From NCBI RefSeq assembly GCF_027580225.2, contig NC_073354.2:5246001-5310000 (forward strand): DNA of 64,000 nucleotides, written 5' to 3'. Positions 56,371 through 64,000 of the stretch are shown one piece after another. Positions within the stretch are counted from its first letter, which is position 1, and each line of letters begins with the position of its first letter. Below the pieces are notes generated by a model, which saw only the letters and a list, made by a program, of their open reading frames with translations, ran no database searches and was not told the origin of the DNA. Source of the DNA: Misgurnus anguillicaudatus (Eukaryota; Chordata; Actinopteri; Cypriniformes; Cobitidae). Both the position numbers and the translations under genes were made by a program.

Positions 56371-56533
56371 TAGTGACCGACTGAAAGGGAACTGTAGATT
56401 AGCCTTAATTAATTAATTTTTACCAATTAGTCATGTAACTATGTCTAATTGCAGTTTTCCCAAGTGTGGCCCTCCTCTTACTTTGGGCAAAGTAAATGTG
56501 GCCCTCAGTCTAAAACTGTTGCCCACCCCTGCT

Positions 56534-56786
56534 TTAAAGGAACAGTATGTAGGATTGTGGCCAAAACTGGTATTGCAATCACAAAACTGGTTGCCAATAC
56601 ACAACATGACAACATAAACATCAGTTGAGGGCTGCAACTCCACTTTTTAAATGACAATATCCTGGCCAGACCACTGTTGTCAGTGATATAAGTATTTGAA
56701 ATGAAAATGATTTCTTAATGTCTAGTGACATATCAGGACCATTTTATGATTAATTGATATACATTTCTTACATACTGTTCCTTTAA
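56534..56786. mobile_element. 253-bp TTAA-target MITE, copy 2
   Basis: TTAA at 56534-56537 and 56783-56786; termini AAAGGAACAGTATGTA are perfect inverted repeats. Same length as the copy at 17693-17945 and alike at roughly 94% of positions by eye. The adjoining composite hAT duplicated CTTTAAAG across its left TTAA. It is non-coding. Confidence 0.93.
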
Positions 56787-57009
56787 GTTAATGTATGCCT
56801 ACGGGGAATACATAAAGACATTTTCAATTTCAAACATGTATGGCCAGGTTTCTGGAATACCCCCCAGTACTGCCAGCAATACTAATATAGTTGCAAAGAA
56901 GAAAACCGATAAAAAACGAGCACTGAGGCGACTATAATAGCGTGAATCTGTTTTTGTGTACATATAAATGTTGTAGTGTTCAGTAGTATTGTAGTGTAGT
57001 GCTAGTATT

Positions 57010-57567
57010 GCCAGCAGCCATATCACCCTGTAGCCCAAGACAGCTTGCCCACAGAAGCTAAGCAGGGTTGAGCCTGGTCAGTACTTGGATGGGAGACCAC
57101 CTGGGATATCCAGGTTGCTGCTGGTAGAGGTGTTAATGAGACCAGCAGGGGGTGCTCACCCTGTGGTCTGTGTGGGTCCTAACACCCCAGTATAGTGACG
57201 GGGACACTATACTGTCAAAAAAGCACCGTCTTTCGGATGAGATGTTAAACCGAGGGCCTGACTCTCTGTGGTCGTTAAAAATCCCAGGATGTTATTCGAA
57301 AAGAGTAGAGGTGTGCCCCGGCATCCTGGCCAAAACTTGCCCATTGGCCTACTAATCATCCCCCATAGATACTAATCATTGGCTATATCACTCGGTCTCC
57401 TCTCCACTAGTAAGCTGGTGTGTGGTGGGCATTCTGGCGCAATATGGCTGCCGTCGCATCATTCAGGTGGATGCTGCACATTGGTGGTGGTTGAGGAGAT
57501 TCCCCCATTCATATGTAAAGCGCTTTGAGTACTGAGAAAAGCGCTATATAAATGTAACGAATTATTA
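57010..57567 (+). repeat. 5S rRNA-derived SINE (SINE3 type)
   Basis: The head mirrors 5S rRNA: GCCAGCAGCCATATCACCCT, then the internal promoter boxes AAGCTAAGCAGGGTTGAGCC and GTACTTGGATGGGAGACC, ending GGTTGCTGCTGG. A long body follows (GATGAGATGTTAAACCGAGG, CTCTGTGGTCGTTAAAAATC) and the tail GTAAAGCGCTTTGAGTACTG, AGCGCTATATAAATGTAA, a LINE-like 3' end. This head-body-tail order is that of zebrafish SINE3. It is not a functional 5S gene because the 5' third is diverged and the transcript would run on into the body. Confidence 0.92.
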
Positions 57568-58511
57568 CTGCATGCTATTAACATGTCACATTATGCTCAT
57601 TTAATAAATGTAATATTATTATACTTTTATCATATCATAGATGGGCCAACAGGCAGCAAGCAGATCCTTTATTCTTAAGCAGGTTAATGGATCAAAGTCC
57701 TTCTGAAGATCCCAGAGGGCTTTTACACAACACACTGGTTTCCCTGCAGAAACACAAGACTGATTTGTTTTTCTTTTTGTGCAAAATGTGAAATACAGGC
57801 CATAGATTAATAATGCTGGATTGAGAAATCTTTAGATGCGATTTCAAAGTAATTTCTAGCAAACAAACATTTGTCAGTCGACTCTAGCGATTTCACTGTG
57901 ATGTATTTTATCACCATGGGACTTCAGTTTAATTGGCTCAGAGATACTTTGGCTCCTATAGCATCAATTTAAGCCTGTTTAATAGTTTCACATGATTGAT
58001 GACATCATCTGTGAAATATTCATAATGCCATTTTTTTAGAACTGGCAGCTTGTAGTATTTCTAATCACTTGCAGTCTTATGTTTCTCCACTTTCTGGTGA
58101 GATAGTGCTGGTGCTGGAACGGAGATCTTTAAACCGCTATCACAACCCATACACATTTGACATAAGCAGAGGGTTTATATCCTCTCTGTCCAGTCTGATG
58201 GGTATTATCAGCTACTGTAGAAAAAATTCTCTATGCTGCAATGTGACGTATACATTTTTTACAATGACAATCGATAGAGATACTACATTTTAATCTGATT
58301 TTCTCACTTACAAAAAGGCAATGTGAACAGTCTGTAGTACAGATCAGATTTGATCCATGTGAGTTATGTGTAACAATGATGTTTACAAATAAACATGACC
58401 AAATAAATTACACTGGTTTCTGGATTAAGACCACCAGATTTAGGAAAAGGTAGATAAATTGTCCCTAGCTGTCACTGTAGGGTCATCAAAGGTGCATTTT
58501 GGTATCAAATG
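57568..58511. other. Intron 9 stretch without recognised feature
   Basis: AT-rich unclassified sequence. A TAGGGTCATCAAAGGTGCAT segment just before the Tc1 element may belong to the GGTAC repeat into which that element inserted. Confidence 0.45.
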
Positions 58512-59682
58512 TACACTCACCTAAAGGATTATTAGGAACCCCTGTTCAATTTCTCATTAATGCAATTATCTAATCAACCAATCACATGGCAGTTGCTTCA
58601 ATGCATTTAGGGGTGTGGTCCTGGTCAAGACAATCTCCTGAACTCCAAACTAAATGTCAGAATAGGAAATAAAGATGATTTAAGCAATTTTGAGCTTTGA
58701 GCCGGTCTGAGTATGTCACAATCTGCTCAGTTACTGGGATTTTCACTCACAACCATTTCTAGGGTTTACAAAGAATGGTGTGAGGAGGGAAAAACATCCA
58801 GTATGCAGCAGTCCTGTGGGCGAAAATGCCTTGTTGATGCTAGAGGTCAGATGAGAATGAGCCGACTGATTCAAGCTGATAAAAGAACAACTTTGACTGA
58901 AATAACCACTCGTTACAACCGAGGTATGCAGCAAAGCATTTGTGAAGCCACAACACGCACAACCTTGAGGCAGATGGGCTACAACAGCAGAAAAAGGAAA
59001 AGGAGGCTACAATTTGCACAAGCTCACCAAAATTGGACAGTTGAAGACTGGAAAAATGTTGCCTGGTCTGATGAGTCTCGATTTCTGTTGAGACATTCAG
59101 ATGGTAGAGTCAGAATTTGGCGTAAACAGAATGAGAACATTGATCCATCATGTCTTGTTACCACTGTGCAGGCTGGTGGTGGTGGTGTAATGGTGTGGGG
59201 GATGTTTTCTTGGCACACTTTAGTCCCCTTAGTGCCAATTGGGCCTTGTTTAAATGCCACGGCCTACCTGAGCATTGTTTCTGAACATGTCCATCCCTTT
59301 ATGACCACCATGTACCCATCCTCTGATGGCTACTTCCAGCAGGATAATGCACCATGTCACAAAGCTCAAATCATTTCAAATTGGTTTCTTGAACATGACA
59401 ATGAGTTCCCTGTACTAAAATGGCCCCCACAGTCACCAGATCTCAACCCAATAGAGCATCTTTGGGATGTGGTGGAACGGGAGCTTTGTGGCCTGGATGT
59501 GCATCACCCAAATCTCCATCAACTGCAAGATGCTATCCTATCAATATGGGCCAACATTTCTAAAGAATGCTTTCAGCACCTTGTTGAATCAATGCCACGT
59601 AGAATTAAGGCTGTTCTGAAGGCGAAAGTGGGTCAAACACAGTATTAGTATGCTGTTCCTAATAATCCTTTAGGTGAGTGTA
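58512..59682 (+). mobile_element. Tc1/mariner transposon, DD36E type, nearly complete
   Basis: TA duplications enclose mirrored ends: CACTCACCTAAAGGATTATT at the left and AATAATCCTTTAGGTGAGTG at the right, a perfect 26-bp repeat outside which only TA is shared. The 1171-bp unit has one long plus-strand frame. It is the most intact autonomous-type element in the window, although the transposase start is damaged. Confidence 0.95.
58713..59648 (+). pseudogene. DD36E Tc1/mariner transposase, N-terminally damaged
   Basis: A 311-codon open frame. The second half of the paired-type DNA-binding region is present ('SAQLLGFSLTTISRVYKEWC', 'TRTTLRQMGYNSRKRKRR'). The catalytic domain has D in 'VAWSDESRFLL', D in 'GYFQQDNAPCHKA' and E in 'SPDLNPIEHLWDVVERE', all intact. 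Between second D and E are 36 residues, not 34, matching the DD36E (Incomer-like) group. Upstream, the expected start (ATGTCAGAATAG..., near 58653) runs into a stop and frameshift, and a TGA lies 5 codons before the used ATG. About 25-30 residues including the first helix are therefore lost, so activity is unlikely. Confidence 0.93.
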
Positions 59683-60740
59683 TATACTGTATAACAATGG
59701 TACATATTAGGACCTATTTGAAGGGTACTGCCCCAGTGACAACCGTGTGACCATTTTTGGACCATTTTTGGTGATAGTGCAGAACCATGTCGATGGACAA
59801 AGGGTAACAGAATCAGAACAAGAGCGTGGTCAGCATCGGGAGCTTGTGAAAGCTAAACGCAAGAGCCGGTCCGATCGCTCAGAGACAGGCAGATATTAAA
59901 GCTGGTTATAAATGTTTCCTCTGACAGCATCACTGGCCGTATTTTAACGATAAATGGCACAGGTTAGATGAAGTTCACAGTTTGTTTTAGCTGAAGGTCT
60001 CTGCGCCCATCACTCACACGCAAACGCACACACACAAACAGACCTTCAAAGTGACACATCACACATCCAAAACACAGATTAACCGCATTGCTGCTGGTCA
60101 GCAACGCAACACACCACCTGCAAAGTCACCTGCAGCTAAAGTGTGCAAGAGGAAAAGACATAAATAAACGTGTGAAGTGAGATAAGCCACCTGCAGACCC
60201 GAAAGACTCTCTGATGGCTGTCCCTCAAAGAGAGAGAGAGAGAGAGACATCTGCAGGCAGGTAAAGATTCGGTTAAATAAGCACAGTGAGAGAAACAGCA
60301 AGTGTCACTCACAGAAATTAAAACATCTGTCTCTTACAGTTCCCCACAGCAGGGTGGTCTTTGTCCTCTCTCTGTCTGCACATCTTCAGTGACCGTCCTG
60401 TCAGTCCAATCCACAACAACATTATATTGCTCGATTTATATAGCTCTCATTTAAATATCAACTTGCCTGAAATGTTTCTCTCACAATTACTTTGCAAAAC
60501 TACGACAGGAACAATGTGTCCAGCAGTGATGAATGAGATGACATTTTGTTGATTGCTGTCATGGATTTGTTTACATTTTATTGGGAGTATTATTGGTCCT
60601 AAACCCAATCCAGAACAGCATTATGTTAAACATTAAACAGTTGTTCTCAACCATACAAAACATATCAACTATAGTAGTCAACATTTGAAGTGGATCAAAA
60701 ACATTCATCAAATTTGTCCTAAAACAAGAATGGCTATTGG
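59683..60740. other. Intron 9 stretch, mostly unclassified
   Basis: 59690-59740 continues the GGTAC-type repeat (see 43440-43560). A short (GA)n lies at 60229-60246. Nothing else is recognised. Confidence 0.45.
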
Positions 60741-61680
60741 ATATTGGTTTTAAGAAAACTTTTAGGAAAGTTTGTGATAACTTGCAACGAGTCAGTTACA
60801 GCGCTGTGGATGAATTTTGGTCCACTCATCTTTGCAAAATTGTTGAAATTCAGCCACACTGGAGGGTTTTCGAGCAAAAACCGCCTTTTTAAGGTCATGC
60901 CACAGCATTGCAATAGGATTGAGGTCAGGACTTTGACTAGGCCACTCCAAAGTCTTCATTTTGTTTTTCTTCAGCCATTCAGATGTGGACTTGCTGGTGT
61001 GTTTTGGATCATTGTCGTGCTGCTGAACCCAAGTTTGTTTCAGCTTGAGGTCAAGAACAGATGGCCGAACATTGTCCTTGTTTTCCCTTTATGATAAAAA
61101 ACTTAATTTATTTAAAAACAGCATGTTGTGTTTACTTGTGCTATTTTTGATTAAAATTTTAATTTGTTTCATGATCTGAAACATTAAAGTGTTGCAAACA
61201 TGCAAAAAAAATCAGCAAGGGGGACAACCAGTGGTGGCCGGTGACTTCTATTTTCGAGGGCACTTGCTGTGAAGTTTGTCCCAACATGTATGTAGCCCGT
61301 CATGTGTGTGGTTCATCATGTCAAAATATGTGTTCTGTGCGTCGAGTGATCCTATGTGCATCATGTGTCTTGTTGTCAAAATATGTGCCTGTTGCAGAGG
61401 CGTCTAAAGGGTTTATGATTAAAGAGACGCTCGCGTTTGCCAGATACTCACATAATCTCATGTGAATCAGAGTTTAGTGTTAAGGGAGTGTCTTGTGTGG
61501 ATTTTGTGAACGTCTCTTTTATCATAAACGGTTTTGACGCGTCTGCTGCAGGCCCTTATTTTGACAAAACACGTGATGCACATGGTTTATACGACGCAAC
61601 AAACACATATTTTGAATTTGCTCGGATGAGCAGTCACGCGCCCCCACTGGGGCCAACACTTAGAATATTTGTGATTTTTT
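60741..61680 (-). mobile_element. Tc1-like fragment, same family as 37978-39255, split by a hAT
   Basis: AGTCAGTTACAGCGCTGTGG, CTTTTTAAGGTCATGCCACA, CTCCAAAGTCTTCATTTTG and GGACTTGCTGGTGTGTTTTG are the complement of the transposase C-terminal half also seen at 38820-39040. The terminal region (TTTCATGATCTGAAACATTA, GCAAAAAAAATCAGCAAGGG) leads to the outer inverted repeat, which the 421-bp hAT interrupts; GGGCCAACACTT resumes at 61650. The N-terminal half and far end are missing. Confidence 0.85.
61229..61649. mobile_element. Small hAT element inside the Tc1-like terminal repeat
   Basis: CAGTGGTGGCCGGTGAC at the left and, inverted, CAGTGGGGGCGCGTGAC at the right. Flanks GGGACAAC (61221-61228) and GGGCCAAC (61650-61657) are an 8-bp duplication with one mismatch. 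Internally AAAGGGTTTATGATTAAAGA faces TCTTTTATCATAAACGGTTT, so it folds into a hairpin. Its left part recurs inverted at 62930-63055. Confidence 0.82.
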
Positions 61681-62331
61681 TTATTCAAATGCTGTGTTTT
61701 ATATTATATAATAAATAAATTGTTAGCTTACGTTATTTGCTTGAAATGCCTGAATAGTGTAATGTGTAAAAAATACAAATAATGCTGGTTTAAATTGAAA
61801 ATCATATCCCAATGCTGTACATCATTGCAAATTTATATACTAATATATCATTTCACAATTTACTGTTTGCAAACGTTTCACCTGCTGCTGCTAATTTAGT
61901 AAATGCTTCTTGGGTCGTATTTTGGAGAATGGAAAAACTACGTAAACAATCATATGGGTTGGCTTAACATACCAGATGATCTGACAAATCATCATGTCTG
62001 TTGCACACATGGTAGAGGTCAACTGTTAAAGGTTAAGACGAATGCTTAGAATTTGTTAAAATTAAAAGAGTAATACATAAGCAAACACCAATACTGTAGA
62101 TAGCATATCTCTTAAGAAGACACACACTGGAGATAACTACAGTATAGTTTCTCCCAAGCCTACTACACTATACATCTAAAATGACCTTTAAGCGAATGCA
62201 TTTATTTCTTCTCTTTATTCAATGTAATTTTTATTCAAAAGTAATCATTTAAAACACGTCATTACAGATTTGCTCTTCCTTCAGGCACATTGTTTTCTGT
62301 TCTATTTCATTTCTTTCTCTTTTTTGGCCAG
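61681..62331. other. End of intron 9
   Basis: Unclassified AT-rich sequence ending in a strong tract, TTCTTTCTCTTTTTTGGCCAG, before exon 10. Confidence 0.5.
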
Positions 62332-62503
62332 GTATTATCATCATCTGTACACGTACTACCTGCCAACGTCTCTGCTGTCCATGGTGGACCAGTTGGCCAA
62401 CTGCGAGGACATCCTCATGAACTTCCTCATCTCCGCGGTAACCAAACTCCCGCCAATCAAAGTCACACAGAAGAAACAATACAAGGAGACCATGATGCAG
62501 CAG
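62332..62503 (+). CDS. ext1: ext1 exon 10 (GT64, catalytic-base region)
   Basis: A 172-bp exon whose first base completes the arginine codon from exon 9; it ends in phase 0 before GTGCGA. It encodes [20 protein letters not shown], then [20 protein letters not shown] and [17 protein letters not shown]. '[10 protein letters not shown]' is the most conserved GT64 block; its Asp corresponds to the proposed catalytic residue in the related EXTL2 enzyme. This exon is nearly identical to human EXT1, in contrast to exons 5-7. The final exon, with the remaining C-terminal residues, must lie beyond 64000. Confidence 0.96.
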
Positions 62504-62929
62504 GTGCGAATCTGTGTGTGTGCGTCGCTGTGAACCGATTGAGTGTGTATGTGGGGCGATTTCCCTATCGAGGTCAGGAACGCCTGTGTCGGGTGTGATG
62601 GATGATGCGCCCCGGGGTTGTATGTGTGGATCTGATTCAGCAGTATTGGGCTGTTTGATGAATGTCTTCATGGTAAGACAAGATTAATGATTGACAGGAA
62701 GGTTACTGCACTTTCGCACTGTCCGTCCTGTTTACTCTATTTTACATTCATAGCTCGTCTTTTGTTATTCTTTATATCATTGTTTAAAATACTACTTTTT
62801 TAAAAGAACAGGATGTCCAAAACAATCAGATGTATCATGTATGTACTCCACTGTGCCATAAAAGCCATTAAGTGATGAATATAATCACAATATAGGACAG
62901 CCTGTTGCACTTTACATTTAATAAAATGC
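62504..62929. other. Start of intron 10
   Basis: Begins at donor GTGCGA with GTGTGTGTGCG nearby. Nothing else is recognised. Confidence 0.45.
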
Positions 62930-63055
62930 CTATGCAAGTTGAAGCTAAACTCTGCACGACACCGGCCCTCCAGGACCGAAGTTGCCCATCCCTGGGCTAC
63001 ATACATGTAGTGATGAACTTCGCATCGTGTGCCCTCGAAAAAAGAAGTCACCTAT
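62930..63055. mobile_element. hAT-type terminal fragments
   Basis: CCCTCGAAAAAAGAAGTCACC near 63030 is the complement of the left part of the 61229-61649 hAT (GGTGACTTCTATTTTCGAGG), and TACATACATGTAGTGATGAA parallels its ATGTATGTAGCCCGTCATG. CCGAAGTTGCCCATCCCTG at 62976-62994 is the complement of a CAGGGATGGGCAAC hAT end from a different family. Confidence 0.6.
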
Positions 63056-63232
63056 CCGGTTAAAATAACAGACAAATCTAACAAGAATATCTGAATTTAA
63101 CATTATTTTACAACTAATGTAAGCTGGCTTGATACCTTATTGCTGACCTTATCTGCTCTGTTTCGTTTAGCTCTGTATTAGCAAAATAAAGTAGGCTTTA
63201 TAACAGGAAGCTCTCTCATGATGTGGCTCTCA

Positions 63233-63335
63233 TTAAGTGTTGGCCCCCTTTCTGATTTTTTTTTTTTTTTTTGCATGTTTGCCACACTTCAATGTTTCAG
63301 ATTATGAAACAAATTTAAATATTAATCAAAAAACA
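63233..63335. mobile_element. Solo end of the Tc1-like family
   Basis: AAGTGTTGGCCCCCTTTCTG, a T-run, GCATGTTTGCCACACTTCAA, TGTTTCAGATTATGAAACAA match the ends of the copies at 37978 and (inverted) 61160-61230. The outermost CAGTGGTGTGAAAA and the rest of the element are absent. Confidence 0.75.
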
Positions 63336-63446
63336 TGTGAGCCGGTGGACAAAAACAGACAACCCAGCGTTAAAACTTTAAATGCTTACATTAGTATGCG
63401 ATCTGAGTTGCCAAAACAATCAGAAATACATACAAATTAATTTTCC

Positions 63447-63500
<54 letters not shown>

Positions 63501-63567
63501 GCATTACATGAGCAGTAGCCTTAATTTTCCTATATATACATACACCCTATATTACCTGTATTGTCAC

Positions 63568-63629
<62 letters not shown>

Positions 63630-63677
63630 GTGACAATACAGGTGAAGTGAAAAGCATTACATGAGCAGTAGCCTTAA
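63447..63677. repeat. Two (TA)n tracts with direct and inverted flanking repeats
   Basis: (TA)n runs occupy about 63447-63496 and 63571-63626. AAAGCATTACATGAGCAGTA with CCTTAA follows each run (63498- and 63651-). ACCTGTATTGTCAC at 63554-63567 and GTGACAATACAGGT at 63630-63643 are perfect complements around the second run, so that run is the loop of a potential cruciform. Confidence 0.9.
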
Positions 63678-64000
63678 CCCTGCAGTGATGCATTAAAAAT
63701 AAACATTCGAATTGCATTTTTTCGATTCAAATTATTATTTCAGATTGAATATTTAACCATTCGTGCACATTCCTTGGCCAAAGGCTTGGGGACATCACGC
63801 AAGTTGCATTGCTTCATAGACCTACGTATTGAAACTTTATCAAAGAACCTAATAAAATATAAAAATATTTATTCCCAAATATTAAATATAGGCTATAGGG
63901 AATTGCATGTTTTTTATGACCCGCCCTATAAATAATGTGACAATTTCTTTACCCACCCCAACCCAGCCTGCGGGTTATGAGACACCTCACGCATCACTAT
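63678..64000. mobile_element. Possible hAT element reaching the window edge
   Basis: GCAGTGATGCATTAAAAAT at 63683 is weakly mirrored by GCGTCATCACT-type text at the end (CACGCATCACTAT, the complement of TAGTGATGCGTG). The TAGTGATGCG terminus is hAT-like. The right flank is outside the window, so no duplication can be checked. Confidence 0.3.

Larger units (their letters stand above)
50455..56392 (-). mobile_element. DIRS-like tyrosine-recombinase retrotransposon, decayed
   Basis: The element reads on the minus strand: gag-like segment (about 55.6-54.2 kb), reverse transcriptase and RNase H (54.2-52.6 kb), tyrosine recombinase (51.9-51.3 kb). Its ends are ~180-bp inverted terminal repeats (50504-50690, 56192-56370), and an internal complementary region lies at 50740-50843. 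AAC stands at both outer edges (50455-50457 and 56390-56392) with no other target duplication, as expected for recombinase-mediated insertion of a circular intermediate. All frames carry frameshifts and stops. The GC content is visibly higher than in the AT-rich flanks. Confidence 0.93.
49093..56531. mobile_element. Composite hAT (Charlie-type ends) interrupted by a DIRS element
   Basis: The right terminus, inverted, reads CAGGGGTGGGCAACAG; the left reads CATACATGGGCAACATACGG, with GGCCC blocks inside both. CTTTAAAG is present at 49085-49092 and 56532-56539, a perfect 8-bp duplication. Subtracting the DIRS insertion (50455-56392) leaves about 1.5 kb of hAT, which includes a (TG)n tract and a palindromic CCATGGTTTTACTACAG segment. 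No hAT transposase is recognisable. The right duplication overlaps the start of the 253-bp MITE at 56534, so the MITE was there first. Confidence 0.88.
9607..62503 (+). other. ext1: ext1-type exostosin gene, exons 5-10 of 11 (partial gene span)
   Basis: Six exons with canonical AG/GT borders join into 771 nt without a stop. EXT1 is a type II membrane glycosyltransferase of the Golgi/ER. With EXT2 it forms the heparan sulfate co-polymerase that adds alternating GlcA and GlcNAc. The encoded stretch aligns to human residues about 429-685, the interdomain linker plus most of GT64; the GT47 half and the last exon are outside. Introns are about 6.0, 2.1, 18.6, 9.1 and 16.4 kb. Exon 5-7 residues differ from human much more than exon 9-10 residues, which suggests the divergent fish paralogue ext1c rather than ext1a or ext1b. 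That paralogue call is inference. Confidence 0.88.

Noticed and set aside
49093..56531. Interpretation as a single 7.4-kb autonomous transposon
   Set aside because: Gag-like, RT, RNase H and tyrosine recombinase segments with their own inverted repeats show that a DIRS element lies inside a separate hAT.
57010..57130. Functional 5S rRNA gene
   Set aside because: The first third is diverged and the sequence continues into a SINE body and tail without the usual T-run terminator.
62249..62671. Minus-strand 140-codon open frame over exon 10
   Set aside because: It is the antisense shadow of the highly conserved ext1 exon and has no recognisable domain.

Overview
The window is vertebrate nuclear DNA, almost certainly from a teleost and probably a cyprinid (zebrafish or carp group). 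It is AT-rich, its only host coding sequence is six short exons spread over 53 kb, and the introns are filled with fish-type transposons: many hAT and TTAA-target elements, Tc1-like elements, a DIRS retrotransposon, a 5S rRNA-derived SINE and a DANA/HE1-like tRNA SINE. No bacterial, viral or organellar gene organisation is present.

The host gene is a plus-strand exostosin of the EXT1 type. Exons at 9607-9739, 15699-15817, 17957-18052, 36646-36735, 45791-45951 and 62332-62503 join in one open frame of 257 codons. The first five have the lengths I recall for human EXT1 exons 5-9 (133, 119, 96, 90 and 161 bp), and the sixth (172 bp) keeps the frame. They encode the region between the two glycosyltransferase domains and most of the C-terminal GT64 domain, equivalent to human residues about 429-685, including the DED (DXD) motif. 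Exons 1-4 lie upstream and exon 11 downstream of the window. The exon 5-7 segment has diverged enough from human EXT1 that the third fish copy (ext1c) is the best guess.

Layout: 1-9606 is the intron before exon 5, with a LINE fragment and hAT insertions. Intron 5 (9740-15698) holds a hAT, a LINE fragment inside a TIR element, and a 760-bp hairpin. Intron 6 (15818-17956) is mostly repeats; its last 253-bp element stops 11 bp before exon 7 and appears to supply the branch point and pyrimidine tract. Intron 7 (18053-36645) carries nested TTAA elements, a 918-bp element whose empty site can be read in another repeat copy, a Harbinger-like element and a TIR element split by a hAT. Intron 8 (36736-45790) carries a decayed Tc1-like element, tRNA SINEs and several MITEs. 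Intron 9 (45952-62331) holds the largest structure: a hAT with 8-bp duplications, interrupted by a 5.9-kb DIRS element with inverted terminal repeats and an internal complementary region. Beyond it are a 5S SINE, a DD36E Tc1/mariner element and a hAT inside a Tc1-like copy. Intron 10 runs off the end.

The six exons form one gene and the rest is a layered record of insertions. Several target-site duplications are intact enough to read the order of events. All family assignments come from reading the sequence; no database search was possible.
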